From Microstegium vimineum (lineage: Eukaryota; Streptophyta; Magnoliopsida; Poales; Poaceae), in contig CM039133.1 of NCBI GenBank assembly GCA_022036555.1, forward strand, positions 8,711,894-8,775,893: a stretch of DNA of 64,000 nt. Direction: 5' to 3'. The position numbers and the translations under genes are program-made. The notes beneath the pieces were generated by a model. It worked only from the letters and a program-made list of their open reading frames with translations. It was not told the origin of the DNA and did not search any database. Shown piece by piece: positions 53,568-63,053 of this stretch (its first letter is position 1; each line of letters opens with the position of its first letter).

Positions 53568-54248
53568 CACGTGCTCGATCTACTCGTTGTCTTTGGCGGC
53601 GGCCAGGGACATACGGCGGCAGCGCGACTTGGGTCACGCGGGCGATATACCCCGCGGCACGGGGATGTGTTAGAAATTTGGATCCCTCCGTGGATTGTGG
53701 ATCTCTATGAGATTATTAGATTAGGGTTTTACATCTTTTCATACTCCGGGCGTGTTACTTCAGGAAAGTTCTACAAACACGTACGGAAGCACGATTATTT
53801 GGGATTCTAATTTAAATGACTTTACATAAAATCTATTTCAATTGCTTGTAGATTACCTTGGAAACTACAATTTTGATATATATTATGTCAACATCCATGT
53901 TTATTTGAAGTTTTTCAATGCCCAATTATTTAAAATTAATCTATGAAATTCAAACAATATTTTGGGACTATAAATAGTTTCAAAACAAGAACGTTTCAAA
54001 TACAAAGTTTTTATAGATATGAAATTTATCTTAATCCAAGTTTATATGCAAAAAGTTATAAATTATTTTTGTTTGAAAATATTTTTAGAATATTTTGAGA
54101 CATGTCTCTGAAAACCATTTTTTAAGATCGACGCCTTAGATTTCTCTAACTATTAGCACGGGTACAGAGAAAGCTCTTTACAGAAGGTTTAAAGCCATTT
54201 GTATAGGCATGTCTCAGTCGAAGTTGCAAGTCAACCAGCGTGTCTCCG
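53568..54248. other. 5' flank of the intact MATH-BTB gene
   Basis: From 53700 onward it is AT-rich with no recognised element. I see no strong TATA box in the first 150 bases upstream of the ATG. Confidence 0.35.
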
Positions 54249-54442
54249 ACCCTCTTTGGCAGGGCTCCTACCGGCTGCGGCTCCTTGCTACAGTGCTAGA
54301 GGAGCCGGAGCAGGAGGAGCCAAAAAACGTGGTTTTATCCGGCTCCTAATTCATTCTGTGAGGAGAGAGAAAATCGACTCCTTGCTATAGTAGTCTGTTC
54401 AGGAAGAGCCGAAGCCACTAGAAGACCTGCCAAACAGGCCCT
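54249..54442. mobile_element. Small TIR MITE (~194 bp)
   Basis: CCCTCTTTGGCAGGGCTCC at the left and the inverted GACCTGCCAAACAGGCCCT at the right form terminal inverted repeats. GGAGCCGGAG-type words lie inside. The target duplication is not clear. Confidence 0.6.
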
Positions 54443-54519
54443 CCGGTCGATGTTGTAAGTCGTGCATTTTTGTGTGTAAAATCCACGTAGGGCTATGTGG
54501 CAAGTGGGATTCGAATCCA

Positions 54520-56300
54520 CGTAGGACCTTACCCTCGCACATGCGTAGCATCCTCTACTAATCCACCCATCACTCACTTATGTCTTTATATCGTTTTGGT
54601 TCCCCACATATTATACTAAACCGAGTGTAAATTAATTGTTTGAGACTCTACACAAATTCAAATGAAAAGATTATCAACTATAAATTTTTATAACTTTTTA
54701 AGATCTTCAACTTTATTTTTGGTAGTTTCTCCTTCCGAGGTCGTTTATAAAATTTGAATTTCAAATTTGACAAATTCAAACGTATTATTCAATGACAAGG
54801 GGATTTCAAATGAAAAAGTTAACAACTACAAAGTTTCATAACTATTCAAGATCTACAACTTTCATATTGGTCATTTCCCAATCTAAGGTCGTTTGAAAAA
54901 CTAAAAAAAATTAATGTCCAATTATTTCTAGTGGTGGATTTGTTGAGAAACCACCTATAAAAATAGAATTTGTAGTGGCGGTTTTCTGAAGAAATCCGCT
55001 TGTAGCAATACTTGATTTCTACTGGTGGATTCCTTAAGAATCCGCCACTAGAAATAAGATTTATACGGTTTTTTTTAAGAAATCCGCCCGGAGAAATACA
55101 TGATTTCTAGTGTCAAATTCTTGAAGAAAACCGCCTGTACACTGACAGTTTAGAAACGTTTGATTTCTACTTGCACACGTTAAGAGAAACCGCCACTAGA
55201 AATAAAAAGCCAGCGTTAGAAAAAAATCATCTTTATCTAATGTAGAGAGCCTGTCTTCTAGAATTGTTTTTTGTGATAGTAATTTTACCGATATTTTTTG
55301 GCAAGTACGATGCGATCTTCATGAAGATATTTTTGTTTACATTTCATAAAAAAATCAAATTATTATGTTGAATTTAGTTATTTTTCAAACTCGGTGTTGG
55401 GAACCAAGTCCCTATAGAGAATGGATGAAGCTCGACAAGGAGGGCCGAGGGCAGGGATGAGGACTGGTGCTTCACGGTGGCAGGGGTAAGTTACTGGCAT
55501 ATCCTTGACTACGTACATCGAGGTACTATAAAGGAGGTTGAGAATATATTTATATTGGCGTTTTTGAAAACTGTTTGGCTGGAGACTAGTAGAAATGAAC
55601 GCACTATACAGGCGGTCACTTTAGAACTGCTAGTAGAAATCGATTACTGCATGCGGTTCAGTTAAGACAATCGTCAGTACAAATTGTTGTTCAGAAAAAT
55701 ATAAATCAGACTTTTAAAATATGAAAAAAAGAATTTAATGGTGGGATAGGCCCACTAGTAATCCGCCTGCTCGTCGTGCATTTTCACGTAAAAATCGCGT
55801 ATCCTCCTCTACTACTCTACCCATAACTCAATTGTGTCTAGATTCCATTTTACTTTCCCAGATATTATATTAAGCCGAGTGTAAATTGATTGTTGGAGGC
55901 CCTAAATGGAATAAAATGAAAAAGTTGTCAACTGAAAAGTTTTGTAAATTTTCAAAATCTACAACTTTTATTTTGGTAGTTTCTATATCCGAGGTCGTTT
56001 ACAAAATTTGAATTGAAAAATTGACAAATTCGAACGTAGTTTTCGATGATAAGATGATTTCAAATGAAAAAGTTATTAACTACAAGTTTCATAACTTTTC
56101 GAGATCTACAAGTTTTATTTTGGGCGTTTCCCCATCCAAGGTCGTTTGAAAAGTAAAAAAAAAAAATCAGTGTCTAATTATTTTTAGCGGAGGATTTTTT
56201 AAGAACCGTTTCTTAAACAAACCGTCTGTAGAAATCACGTATTTCTACATACAGATTTCTTAAGAAAACCGTTTGTAGAAATTAATTTTCTAATGGCGAT
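54520..56300. repeat. Pair of ~450-bp direct repeats with CCGCCACTAGAAAT palindromes
   Basis: Copy 1 (~54530-54960) and copy 2 (~55790-56230) share ordered words: CCGAGTGTAAATT, TTTTGGTAGTTTCT, CCGAGGTCGTTTA and TTTCAAATGAAAAAGTTA. Each is followed by AATCCGCC- or AGAAATAAG-type palindromic sequence (54930-55210, 56185-56300), as in CACTA subterminal regions. TTTTGTACTAGTG at ~56367-56379 could be a CACTA right end. No matching left end was found. Confidence 0.55.
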
Positions 56301-56379
56301 ACACAACCGTTTTATTTCTTCTGCCGCACGATAAGCAAAACCGCACACCGCCGGCGTAGAGCTATTTTGTACTAGTGCT

Positions 56380-56856
56380 TTCTTTATATGGCATTTGCAT
56401 CGCAATTCATTAGTTCAATAGCATAGGGAGTCAAGCTACCGGTTGCTAGCTACGGCCGCACTAGTACCTTATTAAATCAAAGGCCAAGATTTAAATAATG
56501 TGTTGTATCGAGAGTGCCGAGTGATTCTTTTGCCGAGTGTTTCTTTGGTACTCGATAAAATACTCTTTGCTGAGTGTCCTAAAAAGAACAATTGGCAAAT
56601 CACTTAGCGGTCGGCAAAGATCCAGATTCCGTAACTGCCTCACAAGAACGTTGTGTGTTGCCTTTGCGGCTGAGAATGATGATATATCATTGTGAAACTT
56701 TAATTAATGTAAATAAACTAGTTAGTAGTAACATTTAGCTAACGTTTTAACAGTTTCAAGTTAGCTAGTATTTTTAAACAAACGATGAGTATCATATCTC
56801 AATAGCTCTATCAGACGACCAGGATGATACACTTTGCTTTAGTCTAGCTAGTGACC
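56380..56856. other. Intergenic DNA, no gene
   Basis: Nothing recognisable apart from repeated GCCGAGTG words near 56515-56575, which occur in many grass repeats. Confidence 0.35.
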
Positions 56857-58010
56857 CTACAGAACACTAAAGCCAAGAGGTTGAGTGGATAGCATGCAGT
56901 TACATGTGGAGTACCATTGGTTTCTTTCTAATAAGTCAAAAAAAGAAAAAATCAAGGAGAAACCAGAGGGGAAACTTCTCATCAAATGGTTAAAGCCATC
57001 GGTGGCCATGACTGCCTTGGTATTGCCAGGATACTTGAGGAAACTGAAGCATCCCTCTTTGAGCCTGAGGCAACCGTGCTGCTCAGCTAGAACCAGAGTC
57101 GTCGCCGCCGTATCAGTGTCTATGCAGTTTCGCAGCACGTCCTCACAGATCTTCTTCATCCTCTCCAAGCGGTACCTGTCCGCCGCAACAAGGAGTGCTG
57201 GGCCATCACTCTCGTGTCAGCTTCTTCTATAGGAGGCAACGAGTCGGTGTAGATGAAGTGGAGCATTGCCGCAAACACCCTCGGCTCCATGTCATGGATC
57301 TTGATCTGCGCCGCCTTCTTCTCCTTCATCCCGCCAAAGAGCTCCGCCTTGAAGACCGGCGACCGGGCGGCGAGGACGTTCCGGTGCGCCGAGAACGTCT
57401 TCTTACCCACCTTGAACTGCACGTCGGCACCCAGTTTGGTCTCTAGGAGGTGACCCAGGTCCAGGTGGAGGTCCGTCAACGGCATAGTAGGGAAGCGCAC
57501 CAGGGTGCTCTCCGTGCGGATGTTGAAGATGGTGACATGGCAGCTGATCCGGAAGCTCCCGTCTTTGACGAGAGACGAATCCTCCAGATCCTTGCGTATG
57601 ATGAATTTGTCGTAGCCCCAGTTTCTTACGGGTCCGGCGAAGTCATGTTTCACGGACGTCATGGTGTAGCCTGGCGCTGGTTCTCCGGTATGATGGTCTA
57701 GCAAATTCAATATCAATTGTGCTATGACTTCGCCATTGTTGCTCCGTTGAGCTTTCTCGAGCTCCAGGTACACGGATATGTAGTCTGCGCTCTCCGCCTT
57801 GACGCCGTCGGGGTAGTATCGGATGAACCATCTGTGCCCTCCGACGCTGAATGCTGCGGACCTGAAGACCTTGCCGACACCGAGACCCGTTGTGCCCGGG
57901 TAGGCGCTGACGGTGAGCTCGTGCGAGCCGGACTCCGTGTAAGCGGTGATCGTCGACGCGCTGCTGCCCGTGCGGTCGCCGTCGACACCAGCGGCCCAAG
58001 AGCGGGGCAT
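56857..58010 (-). pseudogene. MATH-BTB gene with one frameshift in the BTB domain
   Basis: The ATG at 58010 opens 284 codons: MATH at residues ~25-165 (SHELTVSAYPGTTGLGVGK, FRISCHVTIF) and BTB from ~185 (GADVQFKVGKKTFSAHRNVL, MLHFIYTDSLPPIEE). It is normal up to DTRVMAQH, then a missing base near 57195 shifts it and it stops at 57156. The remaining part continues from 57168 in the next frame (CEDVLRNCIDTDTAATTLVL, AEQHGCLRLKEGCFSFLKYP), with a C-terminus unlike the 52-kb gene and stopping at 56857. It could also be a sequencing error; otherwise it is a young pseudogene. The closest relative in the window is the intact gene at 52.5 kb. Confidence 0.8.
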
Positions 58011-58608
58011 CTCTGTATTCTTCTTCTCGTACTAAAGGGATCACCACGTTGGCACTTGTTGGCAGCATCTCAGATAATTTTATATTTGATGAGGCAAGAG
58101 CCCGGGTGCTCCTTCCCCGATTTGGAGAAGTAATCGTCTTATAATTTCTATATATAATCATACCAGGTACATATTTGATACTTTCATCCAAAAATAAGGG
58201 ATGCAGAGTACAAATTTTTTGCACTTACCAAAACATGAGCTATATATTCTGGGTCCGTAGTAACTTCTCTCCAACGATCAAATTTATGGCAAGAAATACA
58301 AGATTTCTTTTAAACTTGGCATCACGCAAAACAATTGAACTACTCCCTCGGTCCTAATAATCAGTACCTTGTATTTCAGGAAAGAGCGAGTACTAGCTAG
58401 AAAGGTATGTGTGATTTTGAAGAAACCAGATAATGATGATTATTATAGTATATGAACTCATATAATTCCTTGTGCATTAATAAAATCTCATACCTTATTA
58501 AGAGCACTACAAGTAGAAAATCTCAATCTGTTTCTTCTATATTATATATAGTACAGATAAAATTCATGTGCATTGCAACGGAACAAAATTCATGTGCACT
58601 ACTAGTAA
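58011..58608. other. 5' flank of the frameshifted MATH-BTB gene; repeat fragments
   Basis: CTCCCTCGGTCCTAATAATC at 58343 resembles one end of a Stowaway-type MITE without a clear partner. ATGTGCATTGCAACGGAAC followed by CTACTAGTAA near 58565-58607 resembles a decayed Helitron 3' end. Confidence 0.3.
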
Positions 58609-59230
58609 GAGCATCTCCAAAAGATTATCTAAATTTTTGCTGATTTAGTTGCTCTCTAAAATATATATGACCCTGTTTGGATTAGGGGCTAGAGCTAGTT
58701 TGAGCTACTTTCAGTTCGACTAGCTCAAAAGTATCCAAACATGATGGCTAGATTGGGCTAGTTGCAACTAGCCCATCCAAAAAAAAGTATCTCGACTAAG
58801 AGGTGATTATTTGGGCTAGTTTTGCTGGATCCACTAAAATTTCTTTTTGTAGGCTAGTTTTGGTGGAGTCCACTATAATCTCAACCAAGAAAAATACCTT
58901 TATTATCATTCTAACTCTTGCATCCAAACACGTTTTCGGCTAAAGCTAGTTTAGGGCTAGTCTTGAGCTAGAAACTAACTCTAGCCTCTAGCCAAGCTAG
59001 AGTATCCAAACAGGGCCATAGATAATACTAGAGTACTCCAACAGACTTGTAAAATAAACAGGTTGGATAGCTAGTGAGATAGACAATCCAAAAATAGAGA
59101 GCAAATAAGGTGGGATGGAGAGCTACTAAATTTAGAAAGTCCTATACAGTGTTTGGTTGAGACAATTTTCCTTTGAGAATAGTTAAATTTAGATTTAGAA
59201 AACGATTTGATTAATCTATTGAAGATGCTC
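58609..59230. mobile_element. TIR element split by a second MITE
   Basis: GAGCATCTCCAA at 58609 and the inverted TTGAAGATGCTC ending at 59230 pair as terminal inverted repeats, a common grass hAT-like end. The element is interrupted at 58669-59017. Confidence 0.55.
58669..59017. mobile_element. TIR MITE, relative of the 25661-26085 element
   Basis: Begins ACCCTGTTTGGAT (58670) and ends ATCCAAACAGGGCC. The interior has CTAGTTTGAGC- and CTAGTTGCAACTAGCCC-type words like the relative at 25.7 kb. Confidence 0.7.
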
Positions 59231-59872
59231 ATCATTATTTGCTATAATGAACCCGACAATTAACCGGTATCGCTTATATTATTGGTTCCTGTCACTAGAC
59301 GAATGGGGGGGGGGGATTTTTTTTCTTTTCTAGATATTTTAGTTAATTAATTAATTCATTCATAAAATTCAAAAAATCGACATCTCGGATTTATTTGAAA
59401 TAATAAATCTTGTTATTGGTAAAGACAGTGCCGCCTTAGCATTGCTTTCATTTACTAACTTTGGAATTTCAAACCGAGTACAACTCACTGATGGAACACC
59501 TACCATTAGTGATTTATTAAGTTATTGTGGAGTTTGCATGTGTTTGTAAGCTTTTGTGTTGATAGTGTATATATACTTTTTGTATTCAAGGAAAAAAGAT
59601 GTAGTGCACTCTTTTGGTGGAGATCGTAAAAAAAGCCAAATAATGATAAAATTAAGAGTACCTATCATATCTCTCTTCTTTATTTACACAAAGAATTAAA
59701 ATTGGAAAAGACAGGCCGTAATTTGGTGTGTGCACAAGAAAGAAATTAAGAGCAAAAAATTTGACGACCATCGTTTTCCTATTCCTTGTTACTGTAGAGA
59801 TCTTGGCATCTTGCCTTAGCGACCGAGCATCGAGCAACAAGCGCACTCATGTGCGCTTTCATCAACTCGCGG
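59231..59872. other. Intergenic DNA; no BTB remnant seen
   Basis: Includes a run of G at 59306-59316. The region downstream of the MATH-only gene contains no recognisable BTB coding sequence in any frame. Confidence 0.4.
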
Positions 59873-60394
59873 TCAACCTCCCCTTTCGTCTTCCTCCTCC
59901 TCTCGCACCTTCCTTGTCTGGATCCTATTGGCCAGCAACGCCACGGCAGCGTCGGGCATGAACACGTTAACCCAACACTTCACACTGAAACTGTCGTCGT
60001 CGACCCTGATGAAATACGGCGACCACTCGAGCTCCCTTTTTCTGATGAATCTTTCGAAGCCCCAAGACGGAGCTTCGCTCGAGAAAGTGCATGTGCTGCT
60101 GGCTTCCGTGAACATCTGCACCGGTGCTCCGGTCTGATCGAGAAGACTGAACATAAACCTTGCCTCGACGTTCTCGCCGGAACTGCGAGGGCGATCAAGC
60201 CGGAGACGAAGGCAAATCCAGTCGGCGTTCATCTGGTTGTAGCCGTCAGGATAGCATTCGATGCACCAGCCATGGCCTCCGACGCGGAACACGTCCGAGT
60301 TGAAGCTCCTGCCGACGCCGAGGACTCCCTTGCTGATTTGGGAGTAGCGTACCATCTTGAAAACTTGCGACCCGGTTTCAGCGAAGTATGCCAT
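59873..60394 (-). CDS. MATH-only protein, truncated relative of MATH-BTB genes
   Basis: From the ATG at 60394 there are 173 codons. A clear MATH domain covers ~8-150 (FNSDVFRVGGHGWCIECYPD, WICLRLRLDRPRSSGENVEA, WGFERFIRKRELEW, FSVKCWVNVF). The frame then runs into a charged tail (TRKVREEEEDERGG) and stops. There is no BTB domain and no BTB remnant downstream, so it cannot bind CUL3 in the usual way. It could be a decayed copy, or a protein that competes for substrates. The frame is open upstream of the chosen ATG, into a TA microsatellite and a MITE end, which argues that the ATG is near the true start. The usual Ser/Thr-rich leader is shortened. Confidence 0.65.
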   Translation of the reverse strand: MAYFAETGSQVFKMVRYSQISKGVLGVGRSFNSDVFRVGGHGWCIECYPDGYNQMNADWICLRLRLDRPRSSGENVEARFMFSLLDQTGAPVQMFTEASSTCTFSSEAPSWGFERFIRKRELEWSPYFIRVDDDSFSVKCWVNVFMPDAAVALLANRIQTRKVREEEEDERGG

Positions 60395-60482
60395 GCCGCC
60401 GCCGCTGTTGACGGCCGGAGAAACTATGGCGAATTCTTTGTAGATTAGATTGAACGACCGAGTTATGGAGCGAGAGTCGTGT

Positions 60483-60487
60483 GTGTG

Positions 60488-60528
<41 letters not shown>
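60483..60528. repeat. Compound microsatellite (TG/TC/TA)n
   Basis: A short TG run, then TC repeats, then about 14 TA units. It lies ~90 bp upstream of the MATH-only start codon. Confidence 0.95.
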
Positions 60529-60533
<5 letters not shown>

Positions 60534-60821
60534 AGTCCAACCACGTAGTACGTACCTATATTGTTGTTGTTTTTTATACAACTATATTCAGGTTTTTTTA
60601 TTATATATATATAGATAATACAACTATACTCCCTCCGTCCTAAAATACATGTCGTTCTGGGATTCAAAAATTGTCTCACAAAGAAGGTCGTTTTAGACGA
60701 TGGGTCCCACCTGAGGAGGGATGCAGGCCTACTGCGTCTTCTCCTATCTCTCCCAAAGCGTACAGTACCATCGAACGCGCACGCATGTACTCCGCAAATT
60801 TCTAAAAAAAACCTAGAAAAA

Positions 60822-60893
60822 GTGCGACATCAGGGTTTGAACCCAGGTGGTTAGTGTCCCACTGGACAACCACCTATCATTAGACCACATGCC
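60822..60893 (-). other. tRNA-like sequence, possible SINE head
   Basis: On the minus strand GGCATGTGGTCTAATGATAG resembles an A-box region and GGGTTCAAACCC a B box. It is too degenerate for a functional tRNA. It lies next to a CTCCCTCCGTCC MITE end at ~60631. Confidence 0.35.
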
Positions 60894-61400
60894 ATTCACA
60901 CTACTATTTTTGACCTATTGGGTTCAATTACAAACACTTACCCACACCCGCGGGTACAACACCACACCCTCTCCTTAGCGGGTTTGTGCACGCGGACCCA
61001 TGGGTAATCCATGCCCGTTGAGATCCTTAGTGTCATTTAGGTCTCTGACCCTTTAAAGTGATCAGTACAGGTCCCTCAACTTGGTCGTCGGTGTCATGTC
61101 GGTCTCTGAGATTTTACGGAGATCATCACAAGTCCCTAAACTTGACTAGCGGTATCATCTTGGTTCAAATATGATCTCACTCTATAAATCGGCGTGACAT
61201 ACTAACTGTACATTCGACGCAGATCCAACCTGTGTCAATTAATCAATCATTATTTATATAATATTTATCATAAATTATAAATTATATATAATAATTTGCA
61301 TCATCACAAAATAAATTACCACAACAAATATATATATTAGGTTGAAACTAAATTAGTGTGTCCATTATATGTTATTTAATATCGGCTAACCGCTATTTAA
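60894..61400. other. Intergenic repeat-like DNA
   Basis: 61020-61190 carries imperfect repeats of GTCTCTGA and AGTCCCTMAACTTG-type words, as seen in some grass MITEs. No boundaries could be set. Confidence 0.3.
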
Positions 61401-61402
61401 TA

Positions 61403-61671
61403 CTCACTCCATCTCAAATTATAAGACATTGCAAAAATTCCAAAAATCTTGTAGAGTGAAAACATCTCAAGTTTGACCAATAATTATAGAGAATATTATA
61501 AAGATTTATGACATTCAATAGACATACTATGAAAATATAACTAATAAAGAATCTAATAATATTTAGTAGGCATCATAAATGATGTTATATTATCATATAA
61601 GTTTGGTCAAACTTAAGATATTTTGACTCTCCAAGACTCTTGGGATGTCTTATAATTTGGGATAGACGGAG
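61403..61671. mobile_element. Stowaway-like MITE, 269 bp
   Basis: Begins CTCACTCCATCTCAAATTAT and ends ATAATTTGGGATAGACGGAG, with TA on both sides. It is an inverted relative of the 28841-29101 element, sharing AAGTTTGACCAATAATTATA-type sequence. Confidence 0.85.
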
Positions 61672-62024
61672 TACCATGGACGGGACATATGATGATGCGA
61701 CAGAGTTTTGGCAAATCAATCAAAAAATACTCTCCAACAGTTTACCAATTGGACTTGCCAATTCTACACGCTTGCCAAAAGATTGCATCGGTTTGCCATT
61801 TTTGTGAGTGCGCATTGGCTTGTCATCCTCGCGCCCGCGAGTCCTCCACTCGGTTTCCCGCATGCAAGTTTCCTTCCTTTTTAATCTTCTTTTTTTGATT
61901 TGGTAAGTGAGAAATAGCAAATTGTTGGAGATGACCTCTTTCCAACTTGATAAATTATTATAGCAACTTGCTAAAACACAAGATTTGGCAAGTGAGAAAT
62001 AGCAAACTTGTGGGCAAATCATCT

Positions 62025-62500
62025 CCATCGTTAGTTGTGGAAGTGGGAACACAAATATCTTGTAGTACTATTGATGTGGAAAAAGAAAGAAAAAAACATG
62101 TCCTTCACTATCAGCCACCATCCATTTTTTGAGAATCGTTCAAAAACGGCAACCCCAAACTTTGCACGCATATGGTCGACAAGGGAGAACACAGTTTTTT
62201 TGCCCTTGAGGGCATGTGTTCTTGGCACGTGGTCCGTTGGATTTGCATTAAAATGTGTGTGCACACATCTCAACACAGATTCACATTGAGATGTGTGCAC
62301 ACACATCAGAATGCAAATCCAATGGACCACATGTCAAGAGCACATGTCCTGAAGGACATATTTTACTTTACCGACAAAGGAGGCCTTTGCAGCTCGGCGA
62401 GGGCATGAGATGCAGGGAACGTCCTCGCATATCCATTTTAACCCCTCCAGTTCATACCTCTGTGCCGCCACAAGCAGGCTCCGAGCCATCGACAAGGAAG
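62025..62500 (-). pseudogene. Duplicated 3' fragment of the right-edge MATH-BTB gene
   Basis: 62025-62186 matches ~62870-63050 (3' flank), and ~62382-62495 matches the coding end at 63055-63170: AGCTCGGCGAGGGCATGAGA, then ATATCCATTTTA, then CCTCCAGTTCATAC. On the minus strand the second block reads as the MATH-BTB words ARSLL, RYELEG and ICEDV. The two halves are separated by an inserted fold-back MITE. Confidence 0.75.
62187..62371. mobile_element. Small fold-back MITE inside the duplicated fragment
   Basis: The arms TTGGATTTGCATTAAAATGT and its inverted partner, and TGTGTGCACACATCTCAA with TTGAGATGTGTGCACACA, form a near-complete palindrome with a ~12-base loop. Near-identical direct repeats CGACAAGGGA (62177-62186) and CGACAAAGGA (62372-62381) flank it as a 9-10 bp target duplication. 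The undisturbed copy at ~63040 shows the empty site. Confidence 0.75.
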
Positions 62501-62869
62501 TGTATATTTATAAATTAAGATATAGATATAGATATATACACTAGAGAAGAGAAGAAAAGAGATAGAGATAGTTTTATTATACTGTATTTGGTGAAGGATG
62601 TGAAGGTACACTATTTTTTTTAAGGTGGTGAAGGTAGACTATAATCATTGGGTGCAAATGCACCCCACCAAAATAACGTAGAAACAGTAAATCAAATTAA
62701 AATTTCACTATATATACATCTCAGGACATATGATTATGTTCCTAGCTACAATGTAAGTGCATCACCCTTAAATTACTCTAGCTTCGCCATTGATACTATA
62801 CGCAGATCTTAAATGGCTCAACACTATACATATATATACACATATCACATAGTCGATTAACTTGTTGGG
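62501..62869. other. AT-rich spacer between the duplicated fragments
   Basis: No gene seen. It contains short TATA-rich and GATATAGATA-like simple sequence near 62515-62560. Confidence 0.4.
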
Positions 62870-63053
62870 CAAATCGTCCCCGTCGTTAGTTGTGGAAGTG
62901 GGAACACAAATATCTTGTAGTACTATTGATGTGGAAAAAGAAAGAAAAAAAAACATGTCCTTTCACTATCAGCCACCATCCATGTTTTCTTTGAGAATCG
63001 TTCAAAAAGGGCAACCGCCAAACTTTGCACGCATCTGGTTGACAAGGGAGGTC

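Noticed and set aside
53565..53570. GTG at 53570 as the start of the intact MATH-BTB gene
   Set aside because: An ATG follows immediately at 53567 and is the normal plant start.
54480..54570. tRNA-like sequence around GGGATTCGAATCCAC
   Set aside because: The palindromic core resembles a B box, but the surrounding sequence gives no acceptor or anticodon stem and belongs to the repeat pair described at 54.5-56.3 kb.
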